Source: CATQHL01 sp965204655 (GTDB lineage: Bacteria; Actinomycetota; Acidimicrobiia; Acidimicrobiales; CATQHL01). Taken from it: a DNA stretch of 64,000 nt. The notes beneath the pieces were generated by a model. That model was given only the letters and a program-made list of their open reading frames with translations, was not told where the DNA came from and did not search any database. The position numbers and the translations under genes were made by a program. The DNA is taken from the NCBI GenBank assembly GCA_965204655.1, contig OZ241998.1:682001-746000 (forward strand). The letters run 5' to 3'. This document shows, piece after piece, positions 17,324 through 26,275 of this stretch (its first letter is position 1; each line of letters starts with the position of its first letter).

Positions 17324-19632
17324 AGAAAATTGCTTCTCACCAGGAAAAGCACCTTCTGCCCGATACCACAGCAGGCAGCGCTCTCGCCGCAGGCGGCGCT
17401 GGGGTCGCAAGCCGATCCAATATGGACGGCGCGGCGAAGACGCAAGAAGATCAAGCCGCGGCAGTCGGCGTTGGGGTCGCAGGCCGGTTCAAGGGAGTCT
17501 GCGAGCCTCGGAACGGCGGGGGGAGCCTGTTGGGTGAGAGTGATCGGAGGCGGGGACGCTCGAACGGAAGTCGCGAGCCTCGGGACGGCGGGATTGCTCG
17601 GGGTGCTGCTCAAGCAGACTCGCCTGACTTCAACGGGAGTTGCGAGCCTCGGGACGATAGGGTTGCTCGGGGTGCTGCTCTAGCAGATTCGCCCGACTTG
17701 AACGGGAGTCGCGAGCTTCGGGAGGGTGGGGAGGGGTTGGCGCGCCGTGGTAGGGGGCGGTGGGGTGTGGGGGCTTTCGCTGGTGTGCGTGGTGTGGAGG
17801 CGGCGGAGTTGGCTTTGGCGGCTCTCGGGCGGGTGTCCGCTGAGGAAATGGGGGCTGGTGAACTAGAGGAGTTGTCGGCGACCCTCGGTCGTATACGCAC
17901 GCGGACATCCGATTTGCTGCGGGCGGTGGCGGCGGCGGCCGCGAGGGACAGCAAGAGCGTTGACGCCGTCCGCCTGCTCGGGGGGCGCGCCGGGCTCGCC
18001 AACCGGGAAGTCCGCCGGATGAAGCGAGTGGCCGAGCGGTTAGAGGAAATGCCGAACACGACAGAGCGGCTCCGGTCGGCGTCGATCACCTTCGAACACG
18101 CCGCCGCGCTCGCCGACGCCGCAGCCGAATGCGGAGCAAAAACAGTAGACAACGACCCGCGGCTGCTGGAACTAGCCGAAAAAGTCCCAATCGACCAATA
18201 CTTCAAAGAGACTCGCTCCTTCGCAGGCAAGCACGCCCCAGACCGCGGGAAAGCCCGCCTCAACTGGCAGCGCAAACGCCGCCAGGCTTCGCTTTACACC
18301 GAAGAAAGCACCGGAATGGGAGTGCTGCGCGCACTCTTCGACCCCATATCCTTCAACCTCCTGCGCCAAACCGTTGACCGACACACCGACGCCCTCTGGC
18401 GCAAAGACGGCGGCCGAGAAGGCCGACCTGAAACCCTCCGCACCCCCCAACAACGCATCTGCGACGCGATCTACGAACTACTGACAGGCAAACCCGCCCC
18501 AGCCCACACACCAAAAAAACAAGAAAAACCACAACAAACAAGCAAGACTCCCGAGAAAACGACCCCGCCACCTAAGAATAAGCCAACGAAACAGGAGAGA
18601 ACACACCAGAGAAGCCAACAAGAAGGGCTGCAGTGGGCAGAGGAGCCGACGCCAAACTGCCCGCCGAAGGAACAGGACACAGGGCAGAAACCCGGCAGTT
18701 CCAACCAGACCCGCCGTCAACACGGGCATCCTCAACCGAAAGAACAGAACGCCGGAGTTCAAGCAACGAGGGACGGGACAACGACCGACCCGGCGCCGCC
18801 CCCGAAAAGGCCAAAAGAACAAGAGAGAACACATCAGAAAAGGGAACAAGAAGGGCTCCAATGGGCAGAGGAGCCTGCCCCAACCCGCCCGCCGAAGGAA
18901 CAGAACACAGAGCAGCAACCGGGAAGACCGGCTCAGGTTTACCGACCAGAAGAACAAGCGCCAACACAGCAGACATCAGCCGGCGGGCACAGCCGGGGCA
19001 ACGGAGTCTCGGGCGATACTGGGTGGTTTAAGGCGAAGAACGCCTCCCAACTCATAGTGGTAGCCGACATCGGAGTCCTCGACGGCACCAACCCCCACGG
19101 GCGATGCGAAATCCTAGGAACAGGCCCCGTGCCCCCGGACATTCTCCAAGAACTCACCCCAGACACCGAACTAGCATCAATAATCTTCGCAGGCAACGGC
19201 CAACCCCTCTGGCTCGGGCGCAGCAGACGGCTAGCCAACGACCACCAACGCCTAGCCGTCGCAGCACGCGACAGAGGCTGCGTCCTCTGCAACGCGCCCA
19301 TGCACCTATGCGAAATCCACCACATCAAAGAATGGAACACCCGCGAAGGCCCCACCGACATAGAAAACCTCGCAGCCATCTGCGGACACCACCACCGATG
19401 GCTGCACAACAACAACCAACAACTCATCTACTCCCCCGACAACGGCGGCTGGACCACCAAACCACGCCCACCCAAACAACCACCACCACAACGGCCACCA
19501 TCCAAACACCCACCGTCCGAACGGGCGACGAGCACCTCCAGCCAAGCCCGCCGCACGGAGCAGAAGCCAACACAAACCCACAATCCCCAAGCACGAGAAA
19601 AGCAACGCCCCCCTCCAATCCGCCACCGCTAG
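17320..19632 (+). CDS. DUF222 / HNH endonuclease (13E12-type family)
   Basis: 770 residues. The N-terminus (about 1-140) is cassette-derived low-complexity sequence, including three to four 23-residue repeats (NGSREPRDGG type). The DUF222 helical core follows (about 150-370: AELALAALGRVSAEEM through RSASITFEHAAALADAAAE). A Pro/Gln/Lys-rich linker of nearly 200 residues comes next. A C-terminal HNH nuclease (about 640-700) has RGCVLCNAP, CEIHHIKEW and AAICGHHHRWLHN, giving Cys-x2-Cys and His-x3-His zinc ligands with the catalytic His. Such proteins are abundant in actinobacteria and linked to the REP13E12 repeats. Target and role are unknown. The start was chosen at the end of the conserved promoter module; internal starts before DUF222 are possible. 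GC-skewed codons in the linker differ from the core. Confidence 0.85.
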   Translation: MKKIASHQEKHLLPDTTAGSALAAGGAGVASRSNMDGAAKTQEDQAAAVGVGVAGRFKGVCEPRNGGGSLLGESDRRRGRSNGSREPRDGGIARGAAQADSPDFNGSCEPRDDRVARGAALADSPDLNGSRELREGGEGLARRGRGRWGVGAFAGVRGVEAAELALAALGRVSAEEMGAGELEELSATLGRIRTRTSDLLRAVAAAAARDSKSVDAVRLLGGRAGLANREVRRMKRVAERLEEMPNTTERLRSASITFEHAAALADAAAECGAKTVDNDPRLLELAEKVPIDQYFKETRSFAGKHAPDRGKARLNWQRKRRQASLYTEESTGMGVLRALFDPISFNLLRQTVDRHTDALWRKDGGREGRPETLRTPQQRICDAIYELLTGKPAPAHTPKKQEKPQQTSKTPEKTTPPPKNKPTKQERTHQRSQQEGLQWAEEPTPNCPPKEQDTGQKPGSSNQTRRQHGHPQPKEQNAGVQATRDGTTTDPAPPPKRPKEQERTHQKREQEGLQWAEEPAPTRPPKEQNTEQQPGRPAQVYRPEEQAPTQQTSAGGHSRGNGVSGDTGWFKAKNASQLIVVADIGVLDGTNPHGRCEILGTGPVPPDILQELTPDTELASIIFAGNGQPLWLGRSRRLANDHQRLAVAARDRGCVLCNAPMHLCEIHHIKEWNTREGPTDIENLAAICGHHHRWLHNNNQQLIYSPDNGGWTTKPRPPKQPPPQRPPSKHPPSERATSTSSQARRTEQKPTQTHNPQAREKQRPPPIRHR

Positions 19633-19976
19633 ACTGAACGCGGCGTGGGGAACCCTTAGCGGACACGACCTGCCCAGGGTTTCGTCGCCACCGGAGGCAG
19701 CCCAGGTGCGGCGTGCGCAGGAAGATGATCTAGCGGACACGGTCTGGCCAGGGTTCGTCGCCACCAGCGCTAAATCGAACTCCGGGTGAAGAAACCCCCT
19801 TTACTTACCCAAGCGATAGTTGCCCGAGAGGTTCAGGAAACTCTCAGGCAAGCGCGGCGCCGGTAACCTCTGACGGTTTTGAGGAGCAACTCACCTCAGA
19901 TACAAACCGGCCACTGGACGGACAACGGTTGTCAAACATCAGATGACCTGCCTGGTTGTGTGAATATGGCGCTTAG
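19633..19976. repeat. Convergent intergenic region with a 74-bp-spaced repeat pair
   Basis: No gene. A ~36-bp sequence with the core TAGCGGACACG and CAGGGTT(T)CGTCGCCACC starts at 19657 and again at 19731. The first copy lies just after the HNH gene stop. About 19817-19900 has short complementary stretches (GAGAG ... CTCTC) but no convincing riboswitch or terminator. Confidence 0.6.
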
Positions 19977-22856
19977 CTACTCGATCAACTTCTGTTGGGT
20001 TCCCCTAGGAATGGTTGACCGCAAGGTCGGCCAGACGTCGATGAGGTCGTTATAGGCGAGCGCTTCGTCTACCCATTGATTGTCGTTGGCGATCTTGTGG
20101 AGGCGGTATGCGAGTTGGCGGGCGCGGTCGCCTACGCCACCTAGGCGCGCCAGCAGGTTCACCGCCTCCGACTCGGACTGCTCCAGTCTTGCCACCAGGT
20201 GCTGGAGCGCTTCCCAGGCGGTCAATCTGGAGTCGCTGACCGGATCCCAGTCGGCAACGAGGTCGGAGCGACGGTATAGATAAAACTTTCCGCCTGAGGA
20301 CTTCCCGACGCCCGCTTTCTCAACTCCTTCGACGGAGGTGTTCTTGGCTCGGGCAATGGAATCAGCGTGACCGAACAGGCCAGCCTCAAAACCGTTCTGC
20401 TCGTACCAGGCAAGAGCGAACCGGGTGTCGGAATCGAACTCGGACTCCACCCCGTTAAGAACCTCGTCGAGCACCTCGTTGATGATCGCCAGAGCGTCGC
20501 TCACCGGCATCGAAGAGCCGTCTGCCCCGACGACCTTGGCATAACGTGAAAACACTCCTATCCCCGGCCCGATAGTGGACTGGGGTAAGTCGACAAGGGC
20601 GACGTTGCCCGACTGCAGAACTTCAATCGCCTCGGGGAGTTCTTCTCGAAGCGCAGCAATGAACTCACTCCGGGTGGCAAGAGAAGCCGACTGTGAGCGG
20701 GAGCGACAGGCCAAGACGATGGATGAAGCGAGAGCGTTTGCGCCTAGAGAACGTGGACGATCTGAACGCTCCGTTCGCAAAGGCCAAGTAGCAGTGACCT
20801 GCAAACCAGCTTTGATGACCGCCTGCAGGAATGTATCCCAACCTGTGGAACGGACACTTCCGTCCTCAGTGTCTTCCGTGGCCTTATAGGCGTAGTAGAT
20901 CGTAGCAGGAACGTCAGGATGCTGGGCTGAAGCAACTTCTGACATGAACTCGGCCATCCCCGAGTGGAAATATCCTTTCGCATCCTGCTTGCTCTCGTGC
21001 CTGCTTGGATCCGCAATCAGTTCCGACGCTTTAGGAGTGAGAAGCGTGGCGCACTCCTCCGGCCAGACATCCCCGAGATTGTGGCGCAGCCACACATAAA
21101 AGAAATCGGAAATATCCGCATACCCAATGTTGTCGTAATAGGGAGGATCAGTAGATACCACTACTCTTCCAGCGTTACGCACCCGAACTCGCGCGTCTTG
21201 TTGACACACTTCTGACTCACCCATACCCATGGAAGGCAAATGATCGACCGCCTTACCGACCCAATTCACCATCGCCATCCAACTCCCTGTAGACGATGAA
21301 AACGGGTTAGCTTCGGCATAGTCCCAATTCATTGCTATGGCTTGACGCGGGAATGTGCCTCTGATTTGTTCATTGGGATTATTCCAGGTACAGACGCTCG
21401 ACCAGTAGTCGGCGCACTTGTCGAGCACTAAAGCCAAATAGGTCACGACCGCTTCCGCATAAGCCAAGTCGCCTGTTCCCCCTTCTCTTAGACGAACCTC
21501 GTCATCGGCCAGACCAGCCGTTTTAGCGTCTTTTAGCACCCGACCGTGGACTTCGTGAAGAAGATCAGAAAATGTGGTTAGCGCCAAGAGTTGTCGATCA
21601 GTAAACAACTGCCACCACTCCTCATAACCGTACGCTTGCACACGGAAGCCCAAGCCCTTACCTCTAGGAGGCAGATATCCAGCAGGCTTCCACACATCTG
21701 CTGATAACTTGACTGCTTCCCGACAGGCATTGATATCCGCAGGCGAAGGCTCACAATAAACACGCCCCCTATCCCCAACGCCCACAACGGCTAAGAGGTG
21801 CGCCCCCATGCGACCCGCCCGCCCCTCGGCTCGTATGTACTCCACCGGAATCGCCGCTCCGGTGGCGATACAAGTCCCGTTACCTCTCCTTACCGTAGGC
21901 TCGTACCCCCCCCCCCCCCCCCCGTAGTTGACTTTATAACTGATGGCCTTGCTAGAAGAATCAACCACCGGCTCCACCCACACCTTGGGCTTTCCTTTCC
22001 TGTTACGAAGAACCCAAGAGCTAACCAAGGGCACGTGCCCGCCCCAAGCTGGGTCCGGCGACCGGACTGTCCTCGCCCAGCACCAAGCAATCGGAATCAA
22101 CATTTCCCCGTCGGGGCCGACTGCATCCGGATACAAATGCCCGATCCTGCGCTCGGCTTCATCACGCATCCAAGCGCCATACGCCCTAATGTCGGCGGCC
22201 AATCCCTGAACTCCATCCCACGTAAACCCAGCCCCCGCTTGCTCCTTCCGCGAACCATAGCTTTCGTCTACAACAGACAACCCGTGCGCCCCGCTTCGCT
22301 TGCCGGAATCCGACATTACTGCCCACGTGCTGAGATCTTCCCTCGCATCGGGGTGCACCGGAGGGAGGCCAGCGAAACGGGGCGGAATCTCCACCAACGC
22401 CTTATTAATTAGTACCGCCACCGGATTCAAATCACCCGCCAACGCCTCTAGCCCAAGCCGCTGAGCCTCCAATGGAATGGAACCGCCCCCGGCAAACGGG
22501 TCTAGCACCGCAGGCAACTCACCATCAAAACACTTCTCAACCTCCGCCTTCGCCTCCCCTAGGACGTCAGAATTGTTGCTGTTCTCCCAAACCACAAGGT
22601 CTTCCAAAATCCCGAACAGACGCTTCCGCTCAACAGCCTGATCCTCCTCGCTCGGAAACCGCTCAGGGTGCGCCGAGGGATCATCCACCAACGAAGCCCA
22701 CAACACCGCACGACATGTCGCCAACGGCTTACGCGACCACCACAAATGCAGCGTAGACGGATGCCTATGTCGGATCGACTTCTCCCGCGCAGACGCCTTG
22801 TTGATCGCATACAACGGCAACGCCACCTCGATCAGTTTCGGCTTATGGACGGACAC
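19977..22856 (-). CDS. DUF1156 DNA methylase, copy 3, intact through an 18-G tract (predicted phase ON)
   Basis: 959 residues, GTG start at 22856. The DUF1156 N-terminus (HPSTLHLWWSRKPLATCRA), motif I DPFAGGG and motif IV TDPPYYDN (Asp 570) are all present, so it is predicted to be an active N6-adenine methylase. Residues 312-317 are six Gly encoded by 18 consecutive G (21923-21906), exactly in frame; a change of one base would cut the protein at about one third. Compared with copy 1 it has an extra segment of about 40 residues (ARED...AGAGFTWDG) that is shared with copy 2. The Zn-ribbon Cys positions are lost here too (SPDPAWGG). It has no helicase or DUF499 neighbour and is followed by a convergent HNH gene. 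It may supply modification in trans for the operon at 1-9 kb (inference). Confidence 0.9.
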   Translation of the reverse strand: MSVHKPKLIEVALPLYAINKASAREKSIRHRHPSTLHLWWSRKPLATCRAVLWASLVDDPSAHPERFPSEEDQAVERKRLFGILEDLVVWENSNNSDVLGEAKAEVEKCFDGELPAVLDPFAGGGSIPLEAQRLGLEALAGDLNPVAVLINKALVEIPPRFAGLPPVHPDAREDLSTWAVMSDSGKRSGAHGLSVVDESYGSRKEQAGAGFTWDGVQGLAADIRAYGAWMRDEAERRIGHLYPDAVGPDGEMLIPIAWCWARTVRSPDPAWGGHVPLVSSWVLRNRKGKPKVWVEPVVDSSSKAISYKVNYGGGGGGYEPTVRRGNGTCIATGAAIPVEYIRAEGRAGRMGAHLLAVVGVGDRGRVYCEPSPADINACREAVKLSADVWKPAGYLPPRGKGLGFRVQAYGYEEWWQLFTDRQLLALTTFSDLLHEVHGRVLKDAKTAGLADDEVRLREGGTGDLAYAEAVVTYLALVLDKCADYWSSVCTWNNPNEQIRGTFPRQAIAMNWDYAEANPFSSSTGSWMAMVNWVGKAVDHLPSMGMGESEVCQQDARVRVRNAGRVVVSTDPPYYDNIGYADISDFFYVWLRHNLGDVWPEECATLLTPKASELIADPSRHESKQDAKGYFHSGMAEFMSEVASAQHPDVPATIYYAYKATEDTEDGSVRSTGWDTFLQAVIKAGLQVTATWPLRTERSDRPRSLGANALASSIVLACRSRSQSASLATRSEFIAALREELPEAIEVLQSGNVALVDLPQSTIGPGIGVFSRYAKVVGADGSSMPVSDALAIINEVLDEVLNGVESEFDSDTRFALAWYEQNGFEAGLFGHADSIARAKNTSVEGVEKAGVGKSSGGKFYLYRRSDLVADWDPVSDSRLTAWEALQHLVARLEQSESEAVNLLARLGGVGDRARQLAYRLHKIANDNQWVDEALAYNDLIDVWPTLRSTIPRGTQQKLIE
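21906..21923. repeat. 18-base C/G homopolymer inside DUF1156 copy 3
   Basis: A run of 18 C on the plus strand, read as six GGG codons (Gly 312-317) on the minus strand. It is the longest mononucleotide run in the window and occupies the same gene position as the 17-G run of copy 2. Confidence 0.95.
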
Positions 22857-22905
22857 AGCGGAGAGGGGATGGCTGGGGCAAGGGGATTAAAGGGAACTGG
22901 TTCAA

Positions 22906-23364
22906 CTACCCCCCGAACATTTCCGCTGCCCTGCGTTGGATTTCCTCCGGGGAAACGTCCTCTGTGTGTGTGGCCACTCCCCAGCGGTGACCCCAGGGGT
23001 CTTCGAACTGACCGGCGCGGTCACCGTAGAACTGATCTTCCATCGGCCTAAGCGACTTCGCTCCCCTGTCGAGGGCGGCTTGGTGGGCTGCGTCGGCGTC
23101 TTCCACATAGACGGAAATGGTCACAGGCGTACCCCCGATGGTCTTGGGACTGCGGAAGCCCATTTCGGGGTATTCGTCGGCAACCATCACCACTGAATCG
23201 CCTATCTGAAGTTCGGAATGCCCGACCTTCCCTCCGGGGGCGGGGATTCGCATTCTTTCCACAGCCCCAAAAACTTCCTGGTAGAACTTGATGGCGTCGT
23301 CGGCGCCGGCCACGGCCAGGGCGATGTTCACCCTCGGATAGTCATCTGGGATCGGCTTCACCAT
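22906..23364 (-). CDS. VOC-family (glyoxalase/PhnB-like) protein
   Basis: 152 residues, the usual size for a single-chain VOC protein. The two beta-alpha-beta-beta-beta halves are recognisable: PRVNIALAVAGADDAIKFYQEVFGA at the N-terminus and TPVTISVYVEDADAAHQAALDRGAK later, closing with FEDPWGHRWGVATH. The FxDPxGHxW pattern is typical of PhnB-like/YP-type VOC proteins of uncertain substrate. A cytosolic, probably metal-binding role is known for the fold only. It ends 50 bp from the start of DUF1156 copy 3 on the same strand. The CRISPR-like array lies upstream. No specific function can be given. Confidence 0.85.
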   Translation of the reverse strand: MVKPIPDDYPRVNIALAVAGADDAIKFYQEVFGAVERMRIPAPGGKVGHSELQIGDSVVMVADEYPEMGFRSPKTIGGTPVTISVYVEDADAAHQAALDRGAKSLRPMEDQFYGDRAGQFEDPWGHRWGVATHTEDVSPEEIQRRAAEMFGG

Positions 23365-23500
23365 GCTTTTTGCTCCTTTTGCTGATAGTCGAGTGTGCTT
23401 GTGCTGCTCGTGAACGCCTGCTGCTTGCTTCTGCTTGCTTCTCTGCTGCTACGGATAGTCGAGCGTGACTTTGTCGCTCGTGAACTCTAACGCCGAAGCC

Positions 23501-24205
23501 AAGAATAATTAGCCAACACTCAAGCATTTCCCTCACACAGGACGGCGACCGCACCAACGGCGGCGACCACAGCCCAAGAACAAATTAGCCAAACATTCAA
23601 GCATCTCCCCCGGGGAGGCGCAGCACGCGACAGGCGGCGCTGGCCACCAAGAATAAATTACCCAACACTCAACATCTCCCCGCGAGAAGAGACATTACAG
23701 GACCCCCAGCGGCTGATTGACTACTGGGGGGTAACGGCATTCAAACATCCAACCACCATTCAAACATCTCCCGCGAGGAGAGACATTACAGTTGACTAAA
23801 TTTCCGTTGAGGTCGTTGAGGGTCTCCATTCAAACATCTCCCAGCGAGAAGAGACATTACAGGGCTCAGACGGGTGCGCACCAAGAATAAATTAGCCAAC
23901 ACTCAAACATTTCCCCGGTAGGGGGTTGTCCGGGGTTCTCGGCGGTCGCCGTCCAAGAATAAATTAGCCAACACTCAAACATTCCCCCCCCCCCCCCTTC
24001 GTCGGTTCGTTCAGGCTGATTTCGGGGTCAGCCCAAGAATAAATTAGCCAACACTCAAACATTCTCCCCATTCGCTGAAGAAATCTGAAATACGAAACTG
24101 ACAGCCAAGAATAAATTAGCCAAACATTCAAGCATTTCCGCCCGCGAATGAATAACCCCTACTGAACGGATTCCTAAGAATAAAGTAAGCCAAACATTCA
24201 GGCGT
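23501..24205. CRISPR. CRISPR-like interspersed repeat array, mosaic repeats, ~72 bp period, no cas genes
   Basis: A repeat of about 36 bp (CCAAGAATAAATTAGCCAAC, then ACTCAAACATTTCCCC) starts at or near 23501, 23576, 23649, 23883, 23955, 24035, 24107 and 24176. The spacing is 69-80 bp except one gap. In that gap (23667-23862) a second repeat type recurs at ~70 bp: TTCAAACATCTCCC followed by GCGAG(G/A)AGAGACATTACAG, with a TCTCC/GGAGA dyad on the reverse strand. The copy at 23649 joins both types. Intervening 33-43 base segments are unrelated to one another; one holds a 14-C run. Edge copies are degenerate. The layout is that of a decaying CRISPR array, but the absence of cas genes and similar spacing at other loci leave its identity open. 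Confidence 0.4.
23984..23997. repeat. 14-base C homopolymer within a spacer-like segment
   Basis: A run of 14 C directly after an ACTCAAACATT repeat end in the CRISPR-like array. Other copies have only four C at this point, so the run looks like an expansion of the repeat's own CCCC tail. Confidence 0.9.
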
Positions 24206-24236
24206 TCAATCCGCTCACAAACCCGCTAGGAGGGAC

Positions 24237-24572
24237 ATGATCAACTCAACCACCGCCACCGTCACAGATAAACGCATAGCAGCCACTCACGGCTTGGTCA
24301 CAGGCAACACGATCCGCTCTCGCTTCATCTTAAAGGACATTTTCGCCATGTTTAAGATGATTGCTGGCGGCGAAGTCCGCACCTACACGGAGATGATGAT
24401 ATCGGCACGTAAACAAGCGCTTGAACGAATGAACGAAGCGGCAGCCGATCTAGGGGCAAACGCTGTGGTCAGTGTGCGTTTTACTACGTCTATGATCGCC
24501 GCCGGAAACGCCGAGATACTCGCTTACGGAACTGCCGTCACCCTTGAGGACGACACTCCAGACAGCAAGTAA
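24237..24572 (+). CDS. YbjQ/UPF0145 family protein
   Basis: 111 residues, the full length of the family. It has the typical start (MINSTTATVTDKRIAATHGLVTGNTIRS), the acidic/aromatic middle GGEVRTYTEMMISARKQALERM and the conserved ADLGANAVVSVRF. YbjQ-like proteins form pentameric rings and are described as possible heavy-metal binding; no reaction is established. A good ribosome-binding site (AGGAGGG) sits 5-6 bases before the ATG. The last codons and stop are repeated 72 bp downstream (CTTGAGGAC at 24543 and 24615). The gene stands alone, with the CRISPR-like array upstream. Confidence 0.9.
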   Translation: MINSTTATVTDKRIAATHGLVTGNTIRSRFILKDIFAMFKMIAGGEVRTYTEMMISARKQALERMNEAAADLGANAVVSVRFTTSMIAAGNAEILAYGTAVTLEDDTPDSK

Positions 24573-24665
24573 CCCGACGAGCATTCCCCGCGTCGATATC
24601 AGGATCCAACTCATCTTGAGGACTACACCCCAGACGGCAGAGCAACCCAACGGGTAACCCGGCCA
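24543..24665. repeat. 3'-end echo of the YbjQ gene, 72 bp apart
   Basis: CTTGAGGAC(G/T)ACAC(T/C)CCAGAC(A/G)GCA occurs at 24543, inside the last codons of the gene, and again at 24615, outside it. About 30 bases are duplicated with a few substitutions. The sequence between them is unique. Confidence 0.75.
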
Positions 24666-24689
24666 GAGCCCCTCAACCCAGGTACCCTT

Positions 24690-25250
24690 CCTCCACGCCC
24701 ACTTGGCGTCTAGTGCGTGCTGGCCAGCACCTATCAGACCCACCCAACTCGGACTTCCTTCCGCACCTTTACTCAACGTGCAGAACCCAACCTTAGCCAC
24801 GCCGCTCTTGCTTCAACCCAGACAAACCTCCCCTCCACACCCACTTGGCGTCCAGTGCGCCTCTGGCCAGCACCTACCAGCCCCGCCCAACTCGGACTTC
24901 CTTCCGCACCTTCACTCAACACTCAGATCCCACCTCGCCCACGCCGCCCTTACTTCAACCCAGACAAACCTCCCCTCCACACCCACTCAACATCCAGTCC
25001 GCCCTAGACGCCACCTACCAGACCCTGCCCAACTAGGGCAACCTTCCGCACCTCCACTCAACGCTCAGAGTCCAAACTCGCCCACGCCGCCCTTACTTCA
25101 ACCCAAGCAACCTTCCCCTCCACACCCACTCAACATCCAGCGCGCCTCTGCCCAGCACCCATCAAACCCTGCCCAACTCGGGCAACCTTCCGCACCTCCA
25201 CTCAACACTCAGAGCCCAACCTCGCCCAGGCAGCCTTCCGCCACGCATTC
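24690..25250. repeat. C-rich tandem repeat, ~142 bp period with ~70-75 bp half-period
   Basis: CTTCAACCCAGACAAACCTC recurs at 24811, 24953 and 25096. A related core (CCTTCC...CCACTCAAC) recurs at about 25042, 25111 and 25186, so each 142-bp unit consists of two diverged halves. Long plus-strand frames through it are Pro/Ser/Thr-rich artefacts. It lies between the convergent YbjQ gene and the RecQ remnant. Confidence 0.7.
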
Positions 25251-25252
25251 AC

Positions 25253-26275
25253 TCAGCCGCCGACCGGGCACGCTCCAGCCATCTCCGAGAAGTCAGCCAG
25301 GACGAACGGGTGAACGGCAGCCACACCAGCCTTCCGCAGCGACATTCCTGCCGATGTAAGCGTCCAACGGGAACTCACGATGTCGTCGAGCAGAAGAACC
25401 GGCTCAGGCCGAACCGAAGGCAAGACATCGAAGAGGCCGACGACGTTCTCCCACCTCCGATGGGCGTCAGGCATGGCCTTTTGCGGTTCAGCCTCACGGG
25501 TTGCCGCTACTGCGTCCAGGCATGGGAGACCGAGCACGGACGCCAGACGCTCTGCGTAATCCGGCATCAAGAACGGACACCGGAGCGACCGGATGTAGGT
25601 GACCCACTCCGGCGGGGGCGACGGCTTCCAATCGCGCCGTATCAACTCCGCAGCGGCGTCGACTAGTCGGTCGTCGAATCGCCCGTCGGAGTGCTTGCCG
25701 GCATAAACGAGTTCAAGCAAGCCGCCGACTCCGCCGCCCGAAACGGCAGCACCAGCAACCTCAGCCCCTGCTTCCCTGCTCACCGGAGCGACAGCACCAG
25801 CAACCTCAGCCCCTGCTTCCCCGCTAGTCACTAGGGGGTCTCCTGCTAAGCCGAATCCGCTGCCCGCGGCAAGCTCAGCCCCTGCTTCCCCGCTCACCGG
25901 AGCGACAGCAGCGCCCGCGGCGACGACAGCAGCGCCCACGACGGCATCGCCAGAAACCTCAAACCCTGCTTCCCCGCTCACCGGGGCGACAGCAGCGCCC
26001 GCGGCGGCGACAGCAGCAATCTGCCCCTCCTCCGTACTCATCTGGCGTCCACCGGTGAAGTTCGGCGAAGTCACGGGGACAGCACCAGCAATCTGCCCCT
26101 CGCCCCCTAAGACAAGGTCAACACCCGCTTCCCACTTTGTCAGCGCCCGCCCCTGCATCAACGAAAGCTCTGGCGGGATCGCCTCCCCATCCGGGAACTG
26201 CGTGATGGGATGAATCGCCGCGGAGGGCGCTTTCCCAAGTGGATCGCCTTCGCCCGCCGCCGCCGAAGCCCTCAC
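25253..26275 (-). pseudogene. C-terminal remnant of a RecQ-type helicase (phosphoribosyltransferase-like domain)
   Basis: The open frame has 340 residues, but only the last 150 or so look like a real domain: DGRFDDRLVDAAAELI, PPPEWVTYIRSLRCPFLMPDYAERLASVLGL, and PVLLLDDIVSSRWTLTSAGMSLRKAG. The latter resembles the PRPP-loop DD motif of phosphoribosyltransferases. This arrangement is the C-terminal domain attached to many actinobacterial RecQ-like helicases (family knowledge). The helicase ATPase part is absent; upstream is a Val/Ala/Glu-rich minisatellite (SGEAGAEVAGA units) and then the LLM gene. The frame has no clear ribosome-binding site. It is interpreted as a truncated gene whose 5' end was replaced by repeats. 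A short stand-alone protein cannot be excluded. Confidence 0.6.

Noticed and set aside
19817..19900. Glycine-riboswitch-like wording (CTCTCAGGCAAG, GAGGAGCAAC)
   Set aside because: The elements are in the wrong order, the aptamer middle is missing, and the region is downstream of both neighbouring genes. At most a degenerate remnant.
23501..24205. A functional CRISPR-Cas system
   Set aside because: No cas gene is in the window, the repeats are degenerate and of two types, and similar spacing occurs at loci that are clearly not CRISPR. Kept only as CRISPR-like.
24703..25359. A 218-codon Pro/Ser/Thr-rich plus-strand frame
   Set aside because: It is a translation of the 142-bp tandem repeat and overlaps the RecQ-type remnant. 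No start signal or domain.
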